From Deltaproteobacteria bacterium (lineage in GTDB: Bacteria; Desulfobacterota; DSM-4660; Desulfatiglandales; HGW-15), in contig JAFDIC010000168.1 in the NCBI GenBank assembly GCA_019308525.1, positions 1 through 7,986 on the forward strand: a DNA stretch of 7,986 nucleotides, written 5' to 3'. The stretch's first letter is position 1, and every line of letters begins with the position of its first letter. A model generated the notes under the pieces. The model was given only the letters and a program-made list of their open reading frames with translations, made no database searches and had not been told where the DNA came from. The position numbers were made by a program, and so were the translations under genes. Positions 1-5,840 of this stretch are shown here, in pieces.

Positions 1-797
1 AAGAGGATCGAACCAGGATCTCTATCCTGGGGAGACCCAACGTGGGGAAATCATCCCTTATCAATCGTATCCTGGGATCTGAGAGATTGATTGTAAGCGA
101 CTTGCCCGGCACTACGAGGGATTCCGTTGATACCCTTTGTGAGAGACAGGGCAGGAAATACCTGCTCATAGATACCGCCGGACTGAGGAGGAGGGGAAGG
201 GTTAAGGAAAGAATCGAGAAATTCTCCATGATAAAGACCCTCAAGAGCCTTGATCGCTGCCATATTGCGGTGGTTCTCCTGGATGCCTCAGAGGGGATCG
301 TGGAACAGGATGCCCGCATATGCGGTTATGCCCTTGAGAGGGGGCGGGGCGTTATACTCGCCCTCAACAAGTGGGACCTCGTAAAGGGGGACTCCGAAAA
401 GATCAGGCTGCTTAATCACTCCATGGACCGACAACTGCACTTTGTCTCCTTTGCGCCGAAGATAAACATCTCCGCCCTGACCGGGGAACGGGTAAACAAA
501 TTGTTTGACAAGATCGATCTCCTATACCGGCAATTCAGCCATCGCGTCCCTACAAATGCAGTGAACAGGGCCATTGAAGAGATAATAGCGAAAAATCCTC
601 CTCCCAGGGCCAGCAAGGGAAGAGTCAAGATCTTTTATGCAACCCAGATCCATACCCGGCCTCCTACATTTGTAATCTTCATGAACAGGCCCGATCTCGT
701 ACATTTCTCTTACGAGCGTTTCCTCATAAACCAATTCAGGGAGAGGTTTGGTCTTGACCTCACACCGATCAGGCTCATCTTCAGAAAAAAGGGTTGA
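1..797 (+). CDS. der: Ribosome-assembly GTPase Der (EngA), C-terminal part
   Basis: This is the 3' end of a GTPase gene; the reading frame is open to the left edge (first whole codon at 3), giving 264 visible residues. They cover the second GTPase domain and the C-terminal KH-like domain of Der, an essential factor that uses GTP hydrolysis to assist maturation of the 50S ribosomal subunit. Visible G motifs are GRPNVGKS (G1, bases 30-53), PGTTRDS (G2), DTAG (G3), NKWD (G4) and a SAL motif (G5). The G2 and switch region, with GSERLIVSDLPGTTRDS and the LRRRGRVKERIEKFS stretch, is typical of the second rather than the first G domain of Der. The C-terminal ~95 residues, ending in IRLIFRKKG, match the KH-like RNA-binding domain and the normal family end. 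The first G domain lies outside the window. The gene converges on recD2. An in-frame GTG at 42 is an internal codon (the V of PNVGKS), not a start. Confidence 0.96.
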   Translation, partial: EDRTRISILGRPNVGKSSLINRILGSERLIVSDLPGTTRDSVDTLCERQGRKYLLIDTAGLRRRGRVKERIEKFSMIKTLKSLDRCHIAVVLLDASEGIVEQDARICGYALERGRGVILALNKWDLVKGDSEKIRLLNHSMDRQLHFVSFAPKINISALTGERVNKLFDKIDLLYRQFSHRVPTNAVNRAIEEIIAKNPPPRASKGRVKIFYATQIHTRPPTFVIFMNRPDLVHFSYERFLINQFRERFGLDLTPIRLIFRKKG

Positions 798-826
798 CGG
801 TCCCGAAGAAAGTCCAATTCCCCGCT

Positions 827-865
827 GGCCCGAATTGAGCAATCTGCCTTGCAATTCGCTCGGCC
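827..865. terminator. Inverted repeat between convergent der and recD2 (possible bidirectional terminator)
   Basis: GGCC-CGAATTG (827-837) pairs with CAATTCG (852-858) and, after a 3-nt bulge, with GGCC (862-865), around a 14-nt loop. The stem would be 11 bp with one bulge. It sits in the 69-bp gap between two converging genes, where a shared terminator is expected. There is no run of T on either side, so it is not a canonical Rho-independent terminator. It could be a weak bidirectional terminator, an mRNA 3'-end stabiliser, or chance. Confidence 0.4.
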
Positions 866-866
866 C

Positions 867-3107
867 CTAATCTTTCCACCTTTCCATGGCGCGCAATCGC
901 TGCGACAGGTGCGTAAACCTGCTCACTATCCGGTCATTCTTTACGCCCATGGCCAGGGCCTTTTTGCTGCCCACTATCACCACAAGTCTCTTCCCCCTGG
1001 TTACGGCCGTGTAAATCAGGTTCCTTTGAAGGAGCATGAAATGCTGCGGCAATAGGGGAAGTACGACCGAGGGATACTCACTTCCCTGGGACTTGTGAAC
1101 GGATATGGCGTAGGCCAGGACAAGCTCCTCCAGCTCAGAGAAATCATAGGAGACAGGGGCACCATCAAAGCTCACCGTTACTTCCTGGGCTTCCTCGTCT
1201 ATGGAGGTGATCAGGCCTATGTCGCCGTTGAAGACTTCTTTCTCGTAGTTGTTCCTGACCTGCATAACCTTGTCCCTGAGACGAAATCTTCTTCCACCCT
1301 TTACCACTTCCTGTCTCGAAGGGTTGAAGATCTCCTGTAGTCTTCTGTTCAAATTGTCCGTCCCCACGATGCCCTTATGCATCGGGCACAGCACCTGGAT
1401 GTCGTTTACCGGATCCATTTTGAAACGTCCGGGTATCCTTTCACGCACCAGCTCTATTATGATGCCCAGAACCTGCTCCGGGTCTTCCTGCTCAATGAAA
1501 TAGAAGTCCTCCAACCTGTTGGGCGCTGGTCTTATGGAGGGCATATGACCAGTATTGATCCTGTGGGCATTGACCACTATCTGACTTTCGCTCGACTGGC
1601 GGAAGATCTCCTTCAGCTCCACGACCGGCACCACCCCCGAGCCTATGATATCCTTCAGCACATTACCAGGCCCCACGGATGGAAGCTGATTCACATCGCC
1701 GACCAGGATCACGGTCGCCTCCGAGGGCACGCTGCAAAAAAGGTGGTGCCCGAGAATCGTGTCGATCATGGAGACTTCATCCACAATAAGGACATCGACC
1801 TTGAGGGGCCTTTCCTGGTTCCTTTCAAATCTCCACCTCCGGGGGCTGAATTCCAGGAGCCGATGTATGGTCTGGGCGGGGTAGCCCGTGGTTTCACTCA
1901 TCCTTTTGGAAGCCCTGCCCGTAGGGGCGGCCAGCCTTATTCTGGCCCCGAGCTGCCTGTAAATCTCCAGCACCGCCCTTATGATGGTTGTCTTCCCCGT
2001 TCCCGGGCCGCCGGTGATCACCATTACCTTCTCCGTTATGGCCTTTTTCACTGCCTCCACCTGTTTCGGGGCCAAGGGGAAACCAATACGTCCTTCCACC
2101 CATTTGATGGCCCTTTCCAGGTCAATTCTCCTGATTTTCTTGCCGCCCTGGATCAGCCGCACCAGGTGATGGGCAAGCCCCTTTTCCGCCCCATACAAGG
2201 GAGCCAGATAAACGGCCTTATGGTTGGTCTTGAAGTGATCAATATCAACGTTGAGATCCTCTAAGGCCACCTTGTTTTCCAGCACAACGTTACCGAAGGC
2301 CCTCTGGACCGTCTCCCGCCCCACCTCCAGGATTTCCCGGCATTTCTCAATCAACGGTTCGTAGGGGTAGTACACATGCCCCTCCTCTGTAAGTTGGGTC
2401 AGCACGTAGAGGATCCCGGCCGCTGCCCTCGCCGGTGAATCCTTTTCAAAACCGAGCCTTTCTGCAATGCCATCAGCGGTTAGGAAACCTATCCCGGAGA
2501 CCTCCGTGGCTAGCCTGTATGGATTGTTGGTGACCACGGATATGGAATCCCAACCGTACTTCTTGAATATCTTTGTTGCATAGGCGGGACTTATCCCGTG
2601 CTGCTGCAAGAATATCATGACCTCCCTTATTTCCCTCTGCTCCTTCCAGGCCTTCCTTATCAGATCTATGCGTTTGCGGCCCACACCCTGAACCTTGGTC
2701 AGTTCTTCTGTGTTACCTTCGATGATCTCCAGGGTTCTGCTGCCGAATTTCTCCACTATCCTTGATGCCATCACAGGCCCTATACCCTTGATAAGGCCCG
2801 AGCCCAGGTATTTCTTTATTCCTTCCACCGTTGCCGGGAACTTCTTGTGGTGGGAGTAGACCTTGAATTGCCTCCCATACTTCGGGTGATCCTCCCACAC
2901 CCCCCTCATGACCAGCATCTCTCCAGGCGTGGGACAAATCAGGTTTCCCACAACCGTTACCTGGTCGCGATGTCCGGCGCTGGTCATCCTGGCCACCGTG
3001 TAACCAGTCTCTTCGTTGGCATAGGTCACCCTCTCCACCTGTGCTTCCAACTCGGTGAGTGATTCCTCTCTAGCTGAATGGGGCTTGATATCCTCTATCT
3101 CAGTCAT
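867..3107 (-). CDS. recD2: RecD2-type ATP-dependent DNA helicase (RecD/TraA-related, SF1B)
   Basis: This 746-residue protein has the length and layout of RecD2, the RecD-like 5'-3' helicase found in bacteria often independently of RecBCD and linked to DNA repair and replication-fork maintenance. An N-terminal OB-like region (about 20-90, with VERVTYANEETGYTVAR) is followed by helix-hairpin-helix repeats (about 95-215, with GIGPVMA, VQGVGRKR and SGIGFLTAD). The superfamily 1 motor has Walker A GGPGTGKTT (366-374), motif Ia APTGRASKRM (394-403), Walker B LIVDEVSMID (440-449), motif III GDVNQLPSVG (470-479), the motif IV arginine in FRQ (502-504), VHKSQGSEYP (670-679), and YTAVTRGKR (699-707) with the arginine of motif VI. 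All are intact. The ATG start has GAAAGG (3113-3118 on the plus strand, as its complement) 5 nt upstream. The gene stands alone, divergent from the ferredoxin operon, with its own candidate promoter at 3192-3220. RecB and RecC are not nearby, fitting RecD2 rather than the RecBCD subunit. Confidence 0.95.
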   Translation of the reverse strand: MTEIEDIKPHSAREESLTELEAQVERVTYANEETGYTVARMTSAGHRDQVTVVGNLICPTPGEMLVMRGVWEDHPKYGRQFKVYSHHKKFPATVEGIKKYLGSGLIKGIGPVMASRIVEKFGSRTLEIIEGNTEELTKVQGVGRKRIDLIRKAWKEQREIREVMIFLQQHGISPAYATKIFKKYGWDSISVVTNNPYRLATEVSGIGFLTADGIAERLGFEKDSPARAAAGILYVLTQLTEEGHVYYPYEPLIEKCREILEVGRETVQRAFGNVVLENKVALEDLNVDIDHFKTNHKAVYLAPLYGAEKGLAHHLVRLIQGGKKIRRIDLERAIKWVEGRIGFPLAPKQVEAVKKAITEKVMVITGGPGTGKTTIIRAVLEIYRQLGARIRLAAPTGRASKRMSETTGYPAQTIHRLLEFSPRRWRFERNQERPLKVDVLIVDEVSMIDTILGHHLFCSVPSEATVILVGDVNQLPSVGPGNVLKDIIGSGVVPVVELKEIFRQSSESQIVVNAHRINTGHMPSIRPAPNRLEDFYFIEQEDPEQVLGIIIELVRERIPGRFKMDPVNDIQVLCPMHKGIVGTDNLNRRLQEIFNPSRQEVVKGGRRFRLRDKVMQVRNNYEKEVFNGDIGLITSIDEEAQEVTVSFDGAPVSYDFSELEELVLAYAISVHKSQGSEYPSVVLPLLPQHFMLLQRNLIYTAVTRGKRLVVIVGSKKALAMGVKNDRIVSRFTHLSQRLRAMERWKD

Positions 3108-3191
3108 AGGAACCTTTCACGGGGAGAAGTTGCTCGCCTCCTCATTGCCGACAAAAGAGAGCTATCGGCTGGAACTTGCTCCTTTGTATTT

Positions 3192-3220
3192 TTTATAATA
3201 TAATTCAACTCTTCCATCAA
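3192..3220 (-). promoter_or_regulatory. Candidate sigma-70-type promoter for recD2
   Basis: On the minus strand, TTGATG (-35, plus coordinates 3215-3220) and TATAAA (-10, 3192-3197) are separated by exactly 17 nt. The matches to TTGACA and TATAAT are 4/6 and 5/6. Transcription would begin near 3185, leaving a leader of roughly 80 nt before the recD2 ATG. The element is inferred from consensus and position only. Confidence 0.55.
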
Positions 3221-3440
3221 GGCGCAGAAAGTGGCCTCCTGATCGACGGCGATGTCAGGATGATCCTCTCCCCCGAATGCCATCCCCGAAACACCTATGC
3301 CCCGTTCCTGGATCCGGGGACTTGCTTTCTTTAGTTCGGCTTACTGAACACATGGAGCTTTCCCCCCATATAACTTTGTCCGCACGCTTGATTTTCTCCT
3401 CTTCGATCCTGGATCATGATTTCCCTTGGCAGTCGCTGCA

Positions 3441-3459
3441 TTTGAGATTTATACTCAAA
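3441..3459. promoter_or_regulatory. Inverted repeat TTTGAG-N7-CTCAAA upstream of the ferredoxin promoter (operator candidate)
   Basis: TTTGAG (3441-3446) and CTCAAA (3454-3459) form a perfect 6-bp inverted repeat with a 7-nt AT-rich spacer. It is centred at 3450, about 25 bp upstream of the -35 hexamer at 3475, a common place for an activator site. The TTGA/TCAA ends vaguely recall CRP/FNR-family sites, but the spacing does not match the FNR consensus (TTGAT-N4-ATCAA), so I do not name a regulator. Confidence 0.4.
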
Positions 3460-3474
3460 AAATATAAAATTTGC

Positions 3475-3503
3475 TTGACAGGCCATTTCCCGCTTGCTAA
3501 ATT
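3475..3503 (+). promoter_or_regulatory. Sigma-70-type promoter of the ferredoxin-metV operon
   Basis: A perfect -35 TTGACA (3475-3480) is followed after exactly 17 nt by TAAATT (-10, 3498-3503; 4/6). Transcription would start near 3510, giving a leader of about 80 nt before the ATG at 3593. It is the best plus-strand candidate within 120 bp upstream of the first operon gene. Confidence 0.6.
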
Positions 3504-3592
3504 GAAAAACAAGAAAGGGATGGATAGCGTTCAGCCCGCTGAATACGGCTCCTTTCTAGAGGTGAGCGAGCCCTTTCCGAGGTAAACCTACA

Positions 3593-4078
3593 ATGAGCAA
3601 GATGATCTTCATAGAACCTGGGAATTGCAACGGGTGCAAAGACTGCGAGACTGCCTGTTCTGTAAGGCAGAACGGTTTTGAGGACCCGGAGCTTTCATGT
3701 ATCCGGATCTTGAAGCTGGACGATCAGGACGAGTTCTACCTGCCAACCACCTGCCAACAGTGCGAGGACCCCCCATGTATGGCTGCGTGTCCTGAAGATG
3801 CTATTACTCGGGACGAGGAGCTGGGTAGAGTGATAATTGATAAGGGCCGTTGCATAGGCTGTAGAATGTGTTTCTCTGCCTGTCCCACCGGGGCGATGGG
3901 CTTTGATGAGTCACGGGGGCTGGCCTTCAAATGCGATCTTTGTGACGGCAGCCCTGAGTGTGTCCGCGTCTGTGAGCCAAAGGCCCTGACATTTGTAGAA
4001 CCCCACAGGGCCCAGTACCCCCGGATTCTTGCCTCTGCCAAGAAATTCAGGTCCCTGGCCGGGACCACAGCGGCATGA
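3593..4078 (+). CDS. Four-cluster [4Fe-4S] ferredoxin, CooF/HycB/DmsB-like electron-transfer subunit
   Basis: The 161-residue protein carries sixteen cysteines in four [4Fe-4S] motifs arranged as in the DmsB/HycB/CooF family: C12-x2-C15-x2-C18-x3-C22, C54-x2-C57-x4-C62-x3-C66, C87-x2-C90-x2-C93-x3-C97 and C114-x2-C117-x5-C123-x3-C127. Proteins of this family pass electrons between a catalytic enzyme (CO dehydrogenase, hydrogenase, formate dehydrogenase, molybdopterin or tungsten enzyme) and another carrier. No signal peptide, Tat motif or membrane segment is present, so it should act in the cytoplasm. A GAGGT (3579-3583) lies 9 nt before the ATG. It is the first gene of an operon: 28 nt separate it from the second ferredoxin, which is followed by metV. 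The catalytic partner is not encoded beside it; the context points to electron supply to MetV. The family is clear, the exact partner is inferred. Confidence 0.9.
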   Translation: MSKMIFIEPGNCNGCKDCETACSVRQNGFEDPELSCIRILKLDDQDEFYLPTTCQQCEDPPCMAACPEDAITRDEELGRVIIDKGRCIGCRMCFSACPTGAMGFDESRGLAFKCDLCDGSPECVRVCEPKALTFVEPHRAQYPRILASAKKFRSLAGTTAA

Positions 4079-4093
4079 GTCTCACAACCAAAA

Positions 4094-4099
4094 GGGAGG
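4094..4099 (+). promoter_or_regulatory. Shine-Dalgarno site fixing the start of the second ferredoxin
   Basis: GGGAGG lies 7 nt before the ATG at 4107. This decides the start: the frame is open further upstream to 4029, but that would overlap the preceding gene and add 26 residues of non-ferredoxin sequence. Confidence 0.85.
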
Positions 4100-4106
4100 C
4101 AAGCAC

Positions 4107-4511
4107 ATGTCCTATTTTCGCGTAAACGACAATTGCAACGGCTGCCTTGCGTGTGTACAGAACTGTCCGGCCAACGCACTCAATTACCGGGATAACGGGG
4201 ATAAGAGGACCCTTCTTCATAACATGACCAAATGCGCCAGGTGCGGCAATTGTTGGAGGATCTGTCCCAATGACGCAGTGGAGTTCCAGCACCTGTTGCG
4301 CGGAACCTGGGATGAGGTAGCGAGCATGGAACTCCTTCGATGCATCGTTTGCGGCGAACCCCTCTACACTGCGGACTTCGAAGGCACACTGGCCGACAAG
4401 GTTGACCATGAACTCCAGAACCTATGTCCCCGGCATCGAAAATCGCTTCCACTGGCTTTATGGAAGCGCCTTTCGCCGGTCAAAGAGCAAGCACAGGGAG
4501 CGGAAGAATGA
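4107..4511 (+). CDS. Two-cluster [4Fe-4S] ferredoxin with an extra C-x2-C...C-x2-H metal site
   Basis: The 134-residue protein has two classical [4Fe-4S] motifs, C10-x2-C13-x2-C16-x3-C20-P and C43-x2-C46-x2-C49-x3-C53-P, as in bacterial two-cluster ferredoxins. The C-terminal half adds C79-x2-C82-G and C107-x2-H110, separated by a short linker. This looks like a zinc-ribbon-type or other four-ligand metal site, a ligand pattern I infer from spacing alone. There is no signal peptide or membrane helix, so it is cytoplasmic. It lies second in the operon, 28 nt after the four-cluster ferredoxin, and its TGA overlaps the metV ATG (ATGA, 4508-4511), implying translational coupling and probably equal amounts of the two proteins. 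It probably relays electrons between the first ferredoxin and MetV. The C-terminal site could make the contact with a partner. The ferredoxin identity is secure, the role is inferred. Confidence 0.88.
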   Translation: MSYFRVNDNCNGCLACVQNCPANALNYRDNGDKRTLLHNMTKCARCGNCWRICPNDAVEFQHLLRGTWDEVASMELLRCIVCGEPLYTADFEGTLADKVDHELQNLCPRHRKSLPLALWKRLSPVKEQAQGAEE

Positions 4512-5185
4512 TAGTGGGCAAGCTCAAACCCTTTGAAGAGATCGTCTCAAGTGTCACCGGCTACAAAAAGATATTGGTCCTCGCCTGTGGGAGCTGCGTA
4601 ACCGTTTGTCTATCCGGCGGTGACCGCGAGGCCCGCACCCTTACGGAGGACCTCCATAACAAGGCAAAATATGAAGACGGCCCTCCATCCTTTCATGTGG
4701 ACACCATCCAGAGGCAGTGCGAGCTGGATCTTGTGAAGTCCTACCTGGAAGTGCCCAGGGACACGGATGCCATTTTATCGCTGGCATGCGGCGCCGGTGT
4801 CCAGACCCTGGCAGAGGCATTTCCGCAACTCCCCGTCATTCCCGCCCTCAATACGACCTTCCTGGGAGCCCTTGACGAGCCAGGGACCTGGCGCGAGAAA
4901 TGTCGCGGCTGCGGGGATTGTATACTCACCTATACCGCAGGAATCTGTCCTGTCGCACGTTGTGCCAAGAAGCTCTTCAACGGCCCCTGTGGCGGTTCCA
5001 CCGCGGGAAAATGTGAAATCAACCAGGATATTGACTGCGCATGGCAAGAGATCATAGACCGACTGAAGGCCCTTGGAAGGCTGGATGACTATGAAAAGAT
5101 CCTGTCCTTCAAGGACTGGTCCGCAGGTGGCTCCGGCGGACCCCGAAAGACCCAGAGAGCCGCCAATTATCCCCTGATCGAGTAG
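4508..5185 (+). CDS. metV: MetV-like protein (methylene-tetrahydrofolate reductase C-terminal / MTHFR_C domain)
   Basis: The 225-residue protein matches MetV, the iron-sulfur partner of MetF in the methylene-tetrahydrofolate reductases of acetogens and other Wood-Ljungdahl organisms. The C-terminal signature is C132-x2-C135-x2-C138, then GICPVARC (145-152) and NGPCGG (158-163) with C169. The N-terminal half has ILVLACGSC (22-30, C27 and C30), C34, C71 and LACGAGVQTL (92-101, C94). These cysteines are expected to hold metal or Fe-S centres that pass electrons to the flavin enzyme. The start ATG has GGGAG (4496-4500) 7 nt upstream and overlaps the preceding ferredoxin stop. The frame is open back to 4424, but that extension lies inside the ferredoxin gene. 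Oddity: MetV is normally beside metF, often with HdrA or MvhD-type genes; none follows here, and the next gene is convergent. It could serve a distant MetF or another flavoprotein. Confidence 0.87.
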   Translation: MIVGKLKPFEEIVSSVTGYKKILVLACGSCVTVCLSGGDREARTLTEDLHNKAKYEDGPPSFHVDTIQRQCELDLVKSYLEVPRDTDAILSLACGAGVQTLAEAFPQLPVIPALNTTFLGALDEPGTWREKCRGCGDCILTYTAGICPVARCAKKLFNGPCGGSTAGKCEINQDIDCAWQEIIDRLKALGRLDDYEKILSFKDWSAGGSGGPRKTQRAANYPLIE

Positions 5186-5215
5186 CGCAACACCCCGTTT
5201 TGTTGCGGAAGCAAC
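5186..5215 (+). terminator. Overlapping hairpins right after the metV stop codon
   Basis: CGCAACA (5186-5192) pairs with TGTTGCG (5201-5207) around an 8-nt loop, starting on the base after the metV TAG. The 3' arm can instead pair forward: GTTGC (5202-5206) with GCAAC (5211-5215) around a GGAA tetraloop. The two hairpins exclude each other. No T-tract follows, so this is at best a non-canonical terminator or a stabilising 3' end. A further GC-rich inverted repeat, CCCGC (5285-5289) with GCGGG (5307-5311), lies at the end of the convergent pseudopilin gene. Confidence 0.4.
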
Positions 5216-5299
5216 TTGCAGCGGGAAGCCTCTTGCTACCGCTCCCAGTGAACCTGTGCCGTCCTTCTTGCGATTTGATTTATCCCCGCAGGCCGGCCC

Positions 5300-5770
5300 C
5301 TATGTCGCGGGAAGGATCAAGACTACATCATCCGAGTCATACTTGTTCTTGCCCTTCCTATTAGGGCCAAAGGAACCTATCACGGCGTATTCTTTTCCAT
5401 CTATATGATAATCGGGGTCAAAAAAATACTTGCTCCCCCAAGGATCCAGGGGTATGGCGTCAATATAGGGACCGTTCCAATTTTCAAATTTCTTGTCCGC
5501 CTTGACGAGCCCCGCTTTCTTCTTGGTCAGGTCCCACACCTCCTTGTGCGCTGTTTCACCCACGGGATTCGGCCCCGGCCACATGCCCGTGTCAATGGCG
5601 AGGTCTTCGATGGCCAGATGGATCTTTTTGAGCTGGGCCAGTGCCTGGATCTTCCTGGCCTTCTCCATGAAGGCCTTATAGCTCACAACCGCTGCTGCCG
5701 AAAAGATCCCGATTATGGCAATAACTATCAACAGCTCGAGCAGGGTGAATCCCAGGTTGTCCCGGTGCAC
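5300..5770 (-). CDS. GspG-like pseudopilin (type II secretion / type IV pilin family)
   Basis: This protein has a class III prepilin signal: a short leader ending in NLG, then FTLLELLIVIAIIGIFSAAA, with cleavage expected between G7 and F8 and the conserved glutamate at position 5 of the mature form (E12). One hydrophobic helix (about 8-30) anchors it. The C-terminal part carries GspG hallmarks: WNGPY (98-102), LDPWG (108-112) and SFGPNRKGKNKYDSDD (133-148), the last resembling the calcium-binding loop of major pseudopilins. The mature protein would be 149 residues, about the usual GspG length. Start choice: GTG at 5770 has GAGGG 6 nt upstream; ATG at 5776 gives two more residues but abuts that site; an ATG at 5875 (GTG at 5884) would give a very long leader overlapping the upstream gene. 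It follows the HAMP-protein gene by about 70 nt and probably shares its mRNA. No GspE, GspF, GspD or prepilin peptidase gene is nearby. Confidence 0.87.
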   Translation of the reverse strand: MHRDNLGFTLLELLIVIAIIGIFSAAAVVSYKAFMEKARKIQALAQLKKIHLAIEDLAIDTGMWPGPNPVGETAHKEVWDLTKKKAGLVKADKKFENWNGPYIDAIPLDPWGSKYFFDPDYHIDGKEYAVIGSFGPNRKGKNKYDSDDVVLILPAT

Positions 5771-5776
5771 GTGCAT

Positions 5777-5781
5777 CCCTC
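5777..5781 (-). promoter_or_regulatory. Shine-Dalgarno site deciding the pseudopilin start
   Basis: GAGGG on the minus strand lies 6 nt before GTG (5768-5770) but directly touches the ATG at 5774-5776. Normal spacing therefore favours the GTG, giving the 7-residue leader VHRDNLG. Confidence 0.5.
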
Positions 5782-5840
5782 GGGACCCCCATGATCTCCA
5801 TTCTCTGGAGGCCTCCGAACGGGTTCTGTTATCGAAACCC

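Larger units (their letters stand above)
3108..3592. other. 485-bp intergenic region with divergent promoters
   Basis: This gap separates the recD2 start (leftward) from the ferredoxin start (rightward). It holds a minus-strand promoter candidate near its left end, an inverted repeat at 3441-3459 and a plus-strand promoter candidate at 3475-3503. Two short AT-rich patches (about 3187-3207 and 3447-3473) stand out. I see no tRNA, no convincing riboswitch and no recognisable small gene. A 102-codon open frame (3277-3585) crosses the plus-strand promoter and has no recognisable content. The middle part (about 3221-3440) remains unexplained apart from a weak CCCCG/CGGGG hairpin near 3300-3319. 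Confidence 0.6.

Noticed and set aside
1377..2264. 295-codon open frame antisense to recD2
   Set aside because: The opposite strand encodes the conserved helicase motifs of RecD2. This frame is rich in His, Pro and Gly, as expected for a shadow, and matches no family.
3300..3335. CCCCG/CGGGG hairpin followed by a pyrimidine-rich tract
   Set aside because: The stem is only 5 bp with a 10-nt loop, and no gene ends just upstream, so it is not a credible terminator.
3425..3440. Sigma-54-like element (TTGGCA...TGCA) upstream of the ferredoxin operon
   Set aside because: The GG and GC dinucleotides are 8 rather than 10 nt apart, which does not fit sigma-54 promoters.
3277..3585. 102-codon open frame in the intergenic region, ending just before the first ferredoxin
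   Set aside because: It spans the best promoter (3475-3503) and the operator-like repeat, has no clear Shine-Dalgarno site, and has no recognisable domain or plausible composition.
4029..4106. Upstream extension of the second ferredoxin
   Set aside because: It overlaps the first ferredoxin, and GGGAGG 7 nt before the ATG at 4107 marks the real start.
3736..4179. 147-codon antisense frame over the first ferredoxin
   Set aside because: The plus strand carries sixteen correctly spaced cluster cysteines; the antisense frame is a shadow and crosses into the second gene.
4424..4507. Upstream extension of MetV by 28 residues
   Set aside because: It lies inside the ferredoxin gene; the ATG at 4508 has GGGAG 7 nt upstream and the typical ATGA coupling.
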